From contig NZ_JACSQK010000003.1 in NCBI RefSeq assembly GCF_014836675.1, positions 368,763-432,762 of the forward strand: 64,000 nucleotides of DNA. Direction: 5' to 3'. The notes beneath the pieces are model-generated. The model was not told where the DNA came from and ran no database searches. It saw nothing but the letters and a program-made list of their open reading frames with translations. Shown here in pieces: positions 52,622 to 61,190 of this stretch; position 1 is the first letter of the stretch, and each line of letters starts with the position of its first letter. The position numbers and the translations under genes were made by a program. The stretch comes from Comamonas avium. Its GTDB lineage: Bacteria; Pseudomonadota; Gammaproteobacteria; Burkholderiales; Burkholderiaceae_C.

Positions 52622-53572
52622 TCACGTAGCAGGTTTGCACACTTCGCGAAGTGCCTGAGCGAAAACTGCATCAGCCTCACGCAGGGACTCCTCGGCCCTG
52701 CGAAACAACGTGACAGGCGGCAGCGTCCAGCCAAAACGGTGTGCTGTTACGCCCACACCTACCAAGCGGGCCAATTCTTCAGCGACGTCTGCAGGCACGA
52801 TGGAAACAGCCCGCTCATTGGCCGCAATCAACTCGCCAATAACTTTCGCGGAAAGACTCTCCACGATGGGAGCCGGTGGGGTTACACCCGAGCGTAGAAA
52901 AAAGTCGGTGATCTGCTCGCGCATTGGGGTATCGCGCTGCCCTAGCACCCAGTCCAGTTGTGCCAGCTGCGGCCAAGATAGTGGGCTTCGGCCCAATCGA
53001 GTTGCCAAGCGCCGATGTGCCACCAGACGTGGCTCTTGTTGGTATAGCACTTCATGCACTAAACCATCCATCGATAGGATGGCCGATGTACGGCCAATCA
53101 CGCAGTCCAGCTCATGTCCACGTAATAGTTCGAGCAGATGGTCACTTGTGCCTTCATGGATCGTCACCGTAATGCTGCGGTCCTGTGGTCGCGTGCGGGC
53201 AATGGCTGCAGCCAGTAGCCGTCCGGGGATGAACGGAATCACGCCCACATGCAAGTGGGCCGCGCGACCGACGCCAGCAGACTCCATGTCGCACACCCAG
53301 TGCCCAAGGTCCTTGAGCATGGACCGCGAGCGAGTGAGTGCCACCTCCCCAAGTGCCGTGGGTGTCATGCCGCGCGCAGAGCGTAAAAAAAGAGGGGCAC
53401 CGAACATTGCTTCCAGTTCGGCCAGTGCGTGTGTTACTGCAGGTTGACTGGTCGCCATGTACTCTGCCACGCGAGTCAGCGAGCCATGTTGCGCGATCAG
53501 TTGCAGCAGTGTCAGGTGACGCATCTTGAGCCGTGAAGATAAACGCGCAAGCAGTTCATTGGAAGCAGTCAT
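52622..53572 (-). CDS. LysR-family regulator, likely controlling the divergent TauE-type transporter
   Basis: A 316-residue LysR regulator. The DNA-binding domain reads KMRHLTLLQLIAQHGSLTRV, YMATSQPAVTHALAELEAMF and LFLRSARGMTPTALG, as in the CbbR-remote/GbpR-like group that begins RLKMRHL. The effector domain follows from about residue 100. It is divergent from a TauE/SafE exporter gene across a 91-bp AT-rich gap containing an inverted repeat. The inducer is unknown; sulfonates or aromatic acids are common for such pairs. Confidence 0.9.
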   Translation of the reverse strand: MTASNELLARLSSRLKMRHLTLLQLIAQHGSLTRVAEYMATSQPAVTHALAELEAMFGAPLFLRSARGMTPTALGEVALTRSRSMLKDLGHWVCDMESAGVGRAAHLHVGVIPFIPGRLLAAAIARTRPQDRSITVTIHEGTSDHLLELLRGHELDCVIGRTSAILSMDGLVHEVLYQQEPRLVAHRRLATRLGRSPLSWPQLAQLDWVLGQRDTPMREQITDFFLRSGVTPPAPIVESLSAKVIGELIAANERAVSIVPADVAEELARLVGVGVTAHRFGWTLPPVTLFRRAEESLREADAVFAQALREVCKPAT

Positions 53573-53590
53573 AGTCTCATTAGCAAATAG

Positions 53591-53641
53591 TTATGGAGCA
53601 ATACTAAAACCAAATGATTTTGTTATTTAGCCTCTCCATAA
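53591..53641. promoter_or_regulatory. Inverted repeat in the LysR/TauE divergent promoter
   Basis: TTATGGAG at 53591-53598 is matched by CTCCATAA at 53634-53641, 35 bases apart, inside the 91-bp gap between divergent genes. Between them lies an imperfect palindrome CCAAATGATTTTG. Both could be regulator sites. Confidence 0.4.
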
Positions 53642-53663
53642 TTAATAGACGGAGTGGAAAAGC

Positions 53664-54416
53664 ATGCATTCAATCTATTTTGTAGTAGCACTAGGCGCTG
53701 TGGTCGCGGGGTTCGTCCAAGGGCTGTCTGGCTTTGCTTTTGGTTTGGTCGCTATGTCATTTTGGGCTTGGACGCTTGAGCCGCGCTTGGCCGCTGTACT
53801 CGCGGTTTTCGGTGCATTGACAGGGCAGATTATTGCGGCCGTCACAGTGCGGCGAGGCTTCGAGATTCAGCGTTTACTGCCGTTCGTGCTGGGTGGTCTG
53901 GCAGGCGTACCCTTAGGTGTTCTGCTACTTCCTCACCTTGACGTGAACTGGTTCAAGGCGATATTGGGCATGCTGCTCGTTGTGTGGTGCCCGGCAATGT
54001 TGATGGCGAAGAATTTGCCTCACATCAAATCTGGGGGCCGGCTAGCCGATGGCGCTGTGGGTCTGGCAGGTGGCGTGATGGGGGGCATTGGCGGCTTCAC
54101 GGGTACGCTGCCCACCCTTTGGTGCACGCTGCGTGGCTTCGACAAGGATGAGCAGCGTGCGGTGATCCAAAACTTCAACCTGTCGATGCTACTGGTGACG
54201 ATGGGCTGCTATGGCGCCACAGGATTGGTGACCAAGGACATGCTCCCGTTATTTGCAGTGGTGGCACCGGCAATGCTGGTGCCCACGCTGCTCGGCGCTC
54301 GCCTGTATATCGGCATCAGTGAAGTCCGATTCCGGCAGGTTGTGCTGGGGCTCCTGACGGTATCGGGCATCGCATTGCTAGCATCAGCACTGCCACAGTT
54401 GCAGGGCCAGTTTTAA
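53664..54416 (+). CDS. TauE/SafE family sulfite exporter-like permease
   Basis: A 250-residue inner-membrane protein with about eight hydrophobic segments. Family blocks are FVQGLSGFAFGLVAMSFWAW in the first helix, GGLAGVPLGVLLLPHL near residue 78 and GLAGGVMGGIGGFTGTLPTL near residue 130. Such proteins export organosulfur products or sulfite, or take up organic acids; the substrate is not known. GGAGTGG precedes the ATG at 53664. The divergent LysR gene probably controls it. Confidence 0.9.
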   Translation: MHSIYFVVALGAVVAGFVQGLSGFAFGLVAMSFWAWTLEPRLAAVLAVFGALTGQIIAAVTVRRGFEIQRLLPFVLGGLAGVPLGVLLLPHLDVNWFKAILGMLLVVWCPAMLMAKNLPHIKSGGRLADGAVGLAGGVMGGIGGFTGTLPTLWCTLRGFDKDEQRAVIQNFNLSMLLVTMGCYGATGLVTKDMLPLFAVVAPAMLVPTLLGARLYIGISEVRFRQVVLGLLTVSGIALLASALPQLQGQF

Positions 54417-54594
54417 AGACGGCTGTTGGCCTGTCACTGCCATAAACCACAAGGCGTGAATCTCTGCCTACGAGTGCGTAAGCGTCGCGTGAGGTCAACA
54501 TAAAAACCAAATCTCCGGCGGCTGTTTGAGCGGAGCGCTGCAAGCGCGCAGCGAGTTTTGCCGGAAGCCGTCGGCAGACGCGCTTGCTGGGTGC

Positions 54595-54617
54595 CTTTCT
54601 TGTCGCGGACAAGAAAG
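54595..54617. repeat. Perfect hairpin CTTTCTTGTC / GACAAGAAAG in a gene-free stretch
   Basis: A ten-base perfect stem around GCG lies in the 347-bp gap between the TauE-type gene and the next CDS. It resembles the hairpin at 51066-51099 (TTTCTTTTG stem) and is followed by A-rich sequence. No gene is supported between 54417 and 54763. Confidence 0.55.
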
Positions 54618-54763
54618 TTACTCGCCCGCCGGTGCGACAAACCGGCCTCTGTCAAAAGCATCCAGCAGAAAATCCAAAAAAGCACCAAAAAAGTCACCAA
54701 ACAACGTGGATTGCCCAAGCCTATCTAGGCAAACTCTGGTCGATTCAACAAGGAGTGCACACC

Positions 54764-55108
54764 GTGGCTTATGAACACAGCTCTGGCTCCGCCGATGGAC
54801 GCTTTGCATTGCTGCTCGAAGTATGGGAAGCCAGAAACACCCACTGGGTAGCGTCTCCACAGCTGTGCAATGCAAGCAACGCGAAGGTCTTGTTTCAGCC
54901 TGAGAGAACATGGTCGGTAGATGGCGCGGCTTGGGCGGGTGCGCAATTGCGCGTCGTGCTGAGCAAGTATCCCGGGGGGCAGACCCGGCCAACTTTGGTC
55001 ACTTTCATTGACTGTGAACGCGAAGTTGCACGCGTGGAGGAGGGCTGTGAAGTGCCGCTCGGTGCGCTGGAGCCAGAGTTGAACCGATTTCTTTTAAGGG
55101 CAAGGTGA
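54764..55108 (+). CDS. Hypothetical protein, 114 aa
   Basis: A soluble 114-residue protein of unknown family with three Cys and Trp-rich patches (LLLEVWEARNTHWVASPQ, FQPERTWSVDGAAWAGAQL) and a C-terminus of LEPELNRFLLRAR. GTG at 54764 is the best start, since AAGGAG at 54750-54755 stands eight bases before it; the frame runs on upstream through the hairpin region without looking coding. No neighbour gives a role. Confidence 0.6.
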   Translation: MAYEHSSGSADGRFALLLEVWEARNTHWVASPQLCNASNAKVLFQPERTWSVDGAAWAGAQLRVVLSKYPGGQTRPTLVTFIDCEREVARVEEGCEVPLGALEPELNRFLLRAR

Positions 55109-55225
55109 CCGCTGCTTCCAGTAACTGTCAATAGTTGCCAGCAGCGGTCACTGCAAAGCATGCTTGCGCTTGAGACTGCGAAAAGTCATTCAAGCCCAGG
55201 GCTGCAGTGACCACTGACCCGGCCA

Positions 55226-56434
55226 TTATTTGGCCGGTAGCGCGGCCTCTTGGTCGATGGCGTTTTTTACCTCGCGGTAGAAGTTCTCGCGTGCTTCGCT
55301 GGCCACGGGGTCTCGCGCACCGCCTGCCCAGTTGGCGTTGGACACGATTACCAGTTTGCGCTGGGGATCGATGAAGATGCCCTGACCAAAAATGCCGCGT
55401 GCTGTGTAGCTGCCGTCGTCATAGGTCCACCACTGGTAGCCGTAGCCGCGCCCTGCAAGGCCAATATCGGCGTGCTTGGTGGTCGCTTCACTCCACCAGT
55501 CGTCTGGCACGATGCTCTGGCCGTTGATCTGCGAACCATTGAGTATGAACTGGCCCAGGCGGGCGTAGTCGCGTGGCGAGGCTTGCACGCAGCAGCCGCC
55601 AATCTCCTTGCCGGTTTTGCTCAGAAGCCAGGTGGCCTGCTGCTCCATGCCTGCAGGGCCCCACACTTTCTCTGCCAGATAAGTGGCCAAAGGCTTTTGG
55701 GTAGCCTGCTGTACCAGCGTGCCCACCAGATTGGTCTCGCCCGTGCTGTACAGCCAGCGGGTGCCGGGTGGTGCCTCGCGCGGAAGCTGGCGCATGTAGC
55801 TCACCAGTGCTTCCATGCCTTGCTCTGGCTGGTGGCTGTTGAACTTGGCTACGTCCGAGTTGGGGTCGGCATAGTCTTCATTCCACTTTACGCCCGAGGT
55901 CATGGTCAGCAGCTGGCGTACGGTGACGTCGTCGTAGGCAGAGCCCTTGAGATCGGGAATGTAGATGCTGACATGGTCGTCCAGGCTTTTAATGAATCCG
56001 TCCTTCAGCGCTGCGCCCACCAGCGTAGAGGTGAACGATTTGGCAACGGAAAAACTGGTCCAGCGGCCCGAGCCATCAAAGTCCAGGCCATAGCGTTCCA
56101 GGCGCAGCTTGCCGTCATGTAGCACCAGCAGTGCGGCACTGCGCTGGCCTGCCATGTAGGCGTCTATATCGCTTTTGAGCTTGAGAGGATCGCCTTGCGG
56201 CAAGGGGGAGGGGGTGCCACTGACTGGCACTACATTCACCTTGGCCAGGAAGGGAATGCGGTCCAGCGCGCGAAAGGCGGCGTCGCGTTGCGGTTCGGTC
56301 CAGAACAGTACATCGCGATTAGTGGGCACTGTGGCCAGCAGCCCCCGTGTCTCTTTGTCCAGACTGAACCAGCCGCCCACGGCGGCAGCCCCTGAAATTG
56401 CCAAGATGCCCAGCACCACTTTTTTCAAAGCCAT
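55226..56434 (-). CDS. Serine hydrolase, beta-lactamase / class C family
   Basis: A 402-residue serine hydrolase of the beta-lactamase-related group. An N-terminal hydrophobic segment (VVLGILAISGAAAVGGWFSL) exports or anchors it. The SxxK motif is SFSVAKSFTST near residue 130; YSTGETN near residue 228 is the Tyr motif position, and a GIFGQGIFIDP segment near residue 348 replaces KTG. Substrates of such enzymes include esters, D-peptides and nylon oligomers; this one resembles 6-aminohexanoate-dimer-hydrolase-like proteins but is not assigned. GGAGAC precedes the ATG at 56434. Confidence 0.88.
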   Translation of the reverse strand: MALKKVVLGILAISGAAAVGGWFSLDKETRGLLATVPTNRDVLFWTEPQRDAAFRALDRIPFLAKVNVVPVSGTPSPLPQGDPLKLKSDIDAYMAGQRSAALLVLHDGKLRLERYGLDFDGSGRWTSFSVAKSFTSTLVGAALKDGFIKSLDDHVSIYIPDLKGSAYDDVTVRQLLTMTSGVKWNEDYADPNSDVAKFNSHQPEQGMEALVSYMRQLPREAPPGTRWLYSTGETNLVGTLVQQATQKPLATYLAEKVWGPAGMEQQATWLLSKTGKEIGGCCVQASPRDYARLGQFILNGSQINGQSIVPDDWWSEATTKHADIGLAGRGYGYQWWTYDDGSYTARGIFGQGIFIDPQRKLVIVSNANWAGGARDPVASEARENFYREVKNAIDQEAALPAK

Positions 56435-56912
56435 GTCCGTCTCCTTGTTGTTGGTGTCAATCAGCTACCCATAGCGTGGGCAGCGCGCTGTATAGCGATT
56501 TCATACAGTAGCGTCTGGGCGGATTTAAGCAATGGATGCAGGCCGTAAGAGGGTAACGTTCAAGACAGTTCTGCCTCTACATGCAGCCAATCCCTGGATG
56601 CTTTGGTGATGTTGACTTACCACAAGCGACAGGCGCTCATGCTTTTGGGTGGACCTGCTGGTTGTCATAGCTCGCAAGCCCGTGTTGCTGAGAATGCTTG
56701 TGTCCAGAAGCGGGCATCTGCAGGTGCGCCTTGCTATGGGGTTTCAGGCATGCCGTGGAGACGGAATGACTTCAGTGCATGAGCTAGAGATCTGAGCGAC
56801 TTTTGCGGCGTCAATCGATGGATCCACTGGCGCTGCTTCTGCACTTAGATCAAGCGAACCAAGTGAGTCAGTGCTGCCAATACTCATTGAGCCCGCCCAG
56901 CGGTCAACCTAG

Positions 56913-57200
56913 TCCCAGCGCAAGCTGCGATGGCACCTGCGACGTGGAGTCATCAGCCTGATCATCGGTTGGGCATTTCTTGCCACAACGTTGAGTGCCT
57001 CTCGAAGGCTGGGTGGCTGCTGTTTTGCGAGAACGTTGCGCCATAGCCTGGAGATCGGTGGGTGGGTGTCTTTGTGGCGCCGTATGGAGATGTTTCTATA
57101 CGATGGGTGGCCCATTTTTGGCGACAAGATCTTTTATCGACGCATTCGCCAGAGTGCCTGCGCAAATCAGATACTCAGCGTAATTTTGAATTCAAGGTGA
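56913..57200 (+). pseudogene. Fragment of a small two-helix membrane protein
   Basis: A frame from 56913 to the TGA at 57198-57200 reads RKLRWHLRRGVISLIIGWAF, then a loop, then GGWVSLWRRMEMFLYDGWPI and a basic RRIRQS tail. The helix - EIGGWVSLWRRMEMFLYDGWP arrangement recalls small uncharacterised membrane proteins with an FLYDWWPI-type motif. An in-frame stop (TAG) precedes it and no start is visible, so it is probably the decayed end of a gene. The rest of the 926-bp gap (56435-57360) shows no supportable gene; its last 150 bp are AT-rich. Confidence 0.4.
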
Positions 57201-57360
57201 ATTTTTATAAATTTCCTTAGCTATAAAAAGTCTTTTGATATTTAAATCGAATGATTAATAAATAATGATTTGTAATTTTATTTTTTAATTGAATTTAAAC
57301 TTCAGCGGGTTTTGGAATCAACCCGCTGAATAAATTAAATTTATTATGAGTTGTTGTCAA

Positions 57361-57948
57361 TCACAACACTGTCCAGCACTTTTCGAGCATCTTCGATAAG
57401 TTGATCATCTTTTTTGAGTCAATATATCTATGGTAATACCGTATTTCGAAACCCATCCCCTTGTACTTGGGAAATCCACAGGAGAGTAAGTATTGTTCAC
57501 TCCATTTTTTTTCTGAAGTTGCTTGGTCTGGTAATTTTGATTCCAATAAAATATGTAATCTGGCGCATCTACTGTTCTTTGGGTCTTGGATTACATCAAA
57601 AGCACTCATCTTAAATTCTTTATTGTTTTTGTAATTGTTCACAAGATTGCGTTTGATATTATCTATATAAGCTGACATTGGTGAGATGGGGACATCAAGT
57701 CGTATTGGATATGCTTCGATTTCTCTGCTGTCTTCAGCAGAATCTGCATTTTTTTCTAGTCTGACAGACAAACCGGATTTTTTGACAGTCCAACCCTCTT
57801 CGTCTGGTGGTTCGAAGCTCAGTCCAAATAAGGAGCCCGTTTCGTCTGAAATTCCAACCGTCACCATTTTTTTATTACCTCCGGTATCAGCATGAGCGGC
57901 TGCACAGGTCAATAACAGTGGAAAAGTTAGCAAGGTAAGGTACTTCAA
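57361..57948 (-). CDS. Unknown secreted protein in an AT-rich islet
   Basis: A 195-residue exported protein of unknown family. The signal peptide (KYLTLLTFPLLLTCAAAHAD) is classical. The mature domain contains VGISDETGSLFGLSFEPPDE, LNRNLVNNYK-like IKRNLVNNYKNNKEFKM and two or three Cys late in the chain. The TTG at 57948 is taken as start because AGGGAG lies six bases before it and the signal peptide then starts directly; an ATG at 57969 would add seven residues. Codon use is AT-rich unlike the neighbours, which suggests recent transfer. No function is offered. Confidence 0.7.
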   Translation of the reverse strand: MKYLTLLTFPLLLTCAAAHADTGGNKKMVTVGISDETGSLFGLSFEPPDEEGWTVKKSGLSVRLEKNADSAEDSREIEAYPIRLDVPISPMSAYIDNIKRNLVNNYKNNKEFKMSAFDVIQDPKNSRCARLHILLESKLPDQATSEKKWSEQYLLSCGFPKYKGMGFEIRYYHRYIDSKKMINLSKMLEKCWTVL

Positions 57949-57969
57949 AGCTATCTCCCTAAAAGTCAT

Positions 57970-58454
57970 AATTGGGTTGAGAAAAATAAAAGAGACATTT
58001 TCACTTCGGATAAGACTATAAAAATATAAATATTAAGAAGCAAGTTTCTGTGGTAATAATTAGACATGGTTAATTTATTACAAAAAATGCTGTGTCACTG
58101 AGCACGTGCACAAGCCATGCGTGTTTCAAAAAAATATCAAGTTTTCAGCTATCTTTATGACCGGAGCGATGAACCTATTTCAGTCAACTCATAGCAGCAC
58201 TAAAAAACAAAAAATAAGTTCAACATTTTTAGGTATCTATTCCAGATTCCGAAAGCGCGGATAGTTATTGCTTGCCAACCATTCACGCATCGCTAGAGGC
58301 GTCGCTGCTGCGCTTTACCTGAACCGCCAAGCTTCGCTAGCTAGCGTTGGCTGCTCTCACAGATAAATAATTGCATTCTTACTGGCCCTGCGTGAGTCCA
58401 TCCCATCCCGATACCCGCACAGTTATGCACAATCGCCTGCAAGGAGGTAGAGCC
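57970..58454. other. 485-bp AT-rich gap without a supportable gene
   Basis: Strongly AT-rich to about 58240, then a return to normal composition. No coding frame is supported. The end carries the AAGGAGG ribosome site of the ankyrin gene, and a GCTAGCTAGC run lies at about 58335. Confidence 0.4.
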
Positions 58455-59132
58455 ATGCGCGTAAACCGTCGTCAATTTTTTGGGGGAGTCATGGTCATGG
58501 TGGGAATATCTTCTGCTCATGCGGATGCCGGGGAGGCGCTGGATGGCCAATTGCTTGCAGCGGCCTTGCAAGGCGATGCGGCAGTGGTGCATGAATTGCT
58601 GGCGCAAGGGGCCAGCAAAGAGGTGCGCGATGACAGCGGTGCCACGGCGTTGCTGATTGCCACGCACAACAACCATGTGGCAGTGGCCAGGGTGCTGATA
58701 GAAGCCGGTGCAAATGTGAATGCCAAAGACAGCATGCAGGACAGCCCTTATCTCTACGCAGGGGCACGTGGGCACAACGAGATTTTGAAGCTGACACTGG
58801 CACATGGTGCCGATTTGAAAAGTACCAATCGCTATGGTGGCACGGCACTGATTCCGGCGGCAGAGCGTGGGCACGTGGAAACCGTGCGGATCTTGATTGC
58901 TGCAGGCGTGGATGTGAACCACGTCAACAACCTGCACTGGACGGCGTTGATGGAGGCCATTGTGCTGAGCAACGGTGGCCCGCAGCATGTGGACATCGTG
59001 CGCCAGCTGGTAGATGCCAAAGCCGATGTGCACTTGGCAGATGCCCAAGGCGTTACGCCGCTGCAACACGCACGCCAGCGTGGGTATCAGCAGATCGAAG
59101 AGATTTTGCTGCGTGCAGGCGCTCAACGCTGA
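58455..59132 (+). CDS. Ankyrin-repeat exported protein
   Basis: A 225-residue protein with a Tat-like export signal (VNRRQFFGGVMVMVGISSAH) followed by about five ankyrin repeats, for example DDSGATALLIATHNNHVAVA, RVLIEAGANVNAKD and GHVETVRILIAAGVDVNHVN. Ankyrin proteins of this type bind other proteins in the periplasm, often near catalase genes, but no partner is seen here. AAGGAGG lies eight bases before the ATG at 58455; the open frame upstream does not look coding. Confidence 0.9.
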   Translation: MRVNRRQFFGGVMVMVGISSAHADAGEALDGQLLAAALQGDAAVVHELLAQGASKEVRDDSGATALLIATHNNHVAVARVLIEAGANVNAKDSMQDSPYLYAGARGHNEILKLTLAHGADLKSTNRYGGTALIPAAERGHVETVRILIAAGVDVNHVNNLHWTALMEAIVLSNGGPQHVDIVRQLVDAKADVHLADAQGVTPLQHARQRGYQQIEEILLRAGAQR

Positions 59133-59330
59133 ATGAGCGCGGGCATCAGCGCATGCAGCCGGTCCTAGGCGCTAGAGCATGTGAAGTGTTTGCCCTTGCA
59201 CGCCCACAGGCCTGCTGCGTGACTTTGCAACGCAATGCTGCCTCCAGCTGTGCGCAGCCAGGGCATACGGCGTTTCATGGGGTGCTGCTGCCCCTGCCAA
59301 TGGTCAGCAGTCGCTCAGAGGGCATCAATA

Positions 59331-59366
59331 AAAAGGCTTGAAATCGTGTGAAGTTTCAAGCCTTTT
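59331..59366. terminator. Terminator in the ankyrin/fasciclin convergent gap
   Basis: Perfect stem AAAAGGCTTGAAA / TTTCAAGCCTTTT around TCGTGTGAAG, flanked by A and T runs. The other 300 bp of the 374-bp gap hold nothing I can interpret. Confidence 0.85.
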
Positions 59367-59506
59367 GAGCGACTGGCGTTGATGTGGCCAGCGTGAGCCG
59401 CTTGATTTTTAAAGTGCGTGCCTGTGGCTCTGGTGCCCCAAGGGTGCGCACATAGCAGGGCCGCTGCAAAAGCCCATGCAAAGCCTGTGCAGCACTGGCC
59501 GCGCTA

Positions 59507-60070
59507 TCACTTGGGCAGCAATACCTTGTCGATGACGTGAATCACGCCATTGGACTGGTACACATCAGCAATGGTCACGGTGGCCGTGCCGCCTTTTTCA
59601 TCGGTCAGCATGATTTTTTTGCCGTTTGATTTGGCCGTCAGGGTGCCGCCGCTGACGGTTTTCACCATGGCCTTGCCTTTGCCGTCCTTGATCATTTTGC
59701 TCAGGGCTGCGGCATCCCACTTGCCCGGTACCACGTGGTAAGTGAGGATGGTGGTCAGCATGCCTTTGTTTTCGGGTTTGAGCAAAGTGTCAACCGTGCC
59801 TGCGGGCAGTGCGTCAAAGGCGGCGTTGGTTGGAGCAAAAACGGTGAATGGGCCCGGGCCTTTGAGGGTGTCAACCAGATCGGCAGCTTTGACGGCAGCG
59901 ACCAGCGTGGTGTGGTCTTTGGAGTTGACAGCGTTGTCGATGATGTCTCTGGATGGCAGCATCGCTGCGCCTCCCACCATCACATCAGCCATAGCCGCAA
60001 CGGATGTGGCTGACATTGCAATGGCCAGGCTGAACGAAGCCAATTTACGGGTAGTTTGAATCGAGACCAT
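59507..60070 (-). CDS. Fasciclin-domain secreted protein
   Basis: A 187-residue secreted protein with one fasciclin (FAS1) domain. The signal peptide ends near AAMAD at residue 29. The domain shows HTTLVAAVKAADLVDTLKGP, GPFTVFAPTNAAFDALP, ILTYHVVPGKWD and NGVIHVIDKVLLP, all H1/H2 FAS1 marks. Such proteins mediate adhesion or surface interactions. AAGGAG precedes the ATG at 60070. It forms a single-gene unit. Confidence 0.93.
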   Translation of the reverse strand: MVSIQTTRKLASFSLAIAMSATSVAAMADVMVGGAAMLPSRDIIDNAVNSKDHTTLVAAVKAADLVDTLKGPGPFTVFAPTNAAFDALPAGTVDTLLKPENKGMLTTILTYHVVPGKWDAAALSKMIKDGKGKAMVKTVSGGTLTAKSNGKKIMLTDEKGGTATVTIADVYQSNGVIHVIDKVLLPK

Positions 60071-60313
60071 GGAGTGCTCCTTGATGGTTGCAAGCCGAAA
60101 AATGCCGGCTGATAGGAATACGCAGCAAATCCATGGCTGGATGCAAAGATTTTTTCTATTTCTGAGTTGCTGCAGTGCATCACAAGGTGCATCCGGTGTA
60201 TTGCATCAACTGGATGCAGTAGCTGGCACGACACAGGATGTGGGCGCTGCGTGAGCGGGCCGGTCTTGGGTGTGTGGCGCTCGAGCGTTGAAGCAAAGCC
60301 CACCATTAGAAAA

Positions 60314-60337
60314 GGCCTGCAATCTCGATTGCAGGCC
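60314..60337 (-). terminator. Terminator downstream of the DUF2501 gene
   Basis: Stem GGCCTGCAAT / ATTGCAGGCC around CTCG; on the minus strand it is followed by a T-run. It lies about 50 bp after the DUF2501 stop. The rest of the 319-bp gap between the fasciclin gene and this site is promoter sequence with no gene. Confidence 0.8.
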
Positions 60338-60389
60338 ATTGCGTCTTGTTGCCCTTACTGGGCAATTGATGGCAGTTACGTTTTATGGA

Positions 60390-60893
60390 TCAAAGCAGTG
60401 ACTTGGCGTTGTCCAGCACAAAATCACAGGCTTTTTCTTTCAGGTCACCTTTGAGCTTGTCCATGCTGAAGCTTTGCCCGTTGCTGCCGGTGATCATGCC
60501 GCCCAGCCCGTTCAGGTAGCCTTGGTCTTTGGGCGCTTCTTGCTTTTGCGTGCCCAAGCCCAGCTTGCCCAGCAACTGGTCTTTGACCTGCTGGGCTTTG
60601 TTGGCGTTCAGGTAGTTGTTCTTCATGCAGTAGGTAATAACGCCTGCTGCATTGCTGGCGGTGCCAGATGCCGGAACACCCAATGAAGAAAGCAGCCCGC
60701 CAGCGGCACCGCTGCCGCCCAGCAAGCCGCCCAGGGCTGAGGTTGTGCCGCTGTCACCGCTGGCGCTGGTGCTGCTGCCGCCCAGTTGCGAGGCTTGCTG
60801 GCGCAGGGTGTCGCCCCAGTTTGCGGCGTGTACCGACCAGGAAACTCCGCACAAAGTGCTCGCCATCAGGGCGGTGCTGATCCAGTGTTTCAT
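60390..60893 (-). CDS. DUF2501 domain exported protein (YjjA-like)
   Basis: A 167-residue exported protein of the DUF2501 family. The signal peptide ends at about residue 23 (VHAA); a Gly/Ser-rich linker (GGLLGGSGAAGGLLSSLG) leads to the conserved NAAGVITYCMKNNYLNANK and QVKDQLLGKLG blocks, then QGYLNGLGG. E. coli YjjA is a relative of unknown function. Two Cys in the mature domain may pair. AGGAG precedes the ATG at 60893. Confidence 0.88.
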   Translation of the reverse strand: MKHWISTALMASTLCGVSWSVHAANWGDTLRQQASQLGGSSTSASGDSGTTSALGGLLGGSGAAGGLLSSLGVPASGTASNAAGVITYCMKNNYLNANKAQQVKDQLLGKLGLGTQKQEAPKDQGYLNGLGGMITGSNGQSFSMDKLKGDLKEKACDFVLDNAKSLL

Positions 60894-61190
60894 CGTGAAC
60901 TCCTAGCGTGCTGCAATGCCTCCAAGTTACCACGTGCGCCTGGTGTCGCTGTGTGCGGCAATGTGCTCATTTGCAAAAAAACACGTTGTAGATGGAGTTG
61001 CTGTACCCGGAAGAACACAGGCGGTGAGGTGACTATCAACGCGCAATATTTGCAAAAAAATGCACAAGGGTAATTTCGGATTGCATAGTGTCTGACTGTC
61101 AAGCATCTATGCTGCGCCTGTGTCAAAATCGGCGCACTTTCACCCAGCAGGCGCTGCCCTGGCTGCCTGCGCATTACCCCCGCAGTTTCC

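Noticed and set aside
57351..57405. Candidate secretion-toxin role for the AT-rich islet protein
   Set aside because: No toxin motif, adaptor domain or immunity gene can be seen, so only an unknown secreted protein is called.
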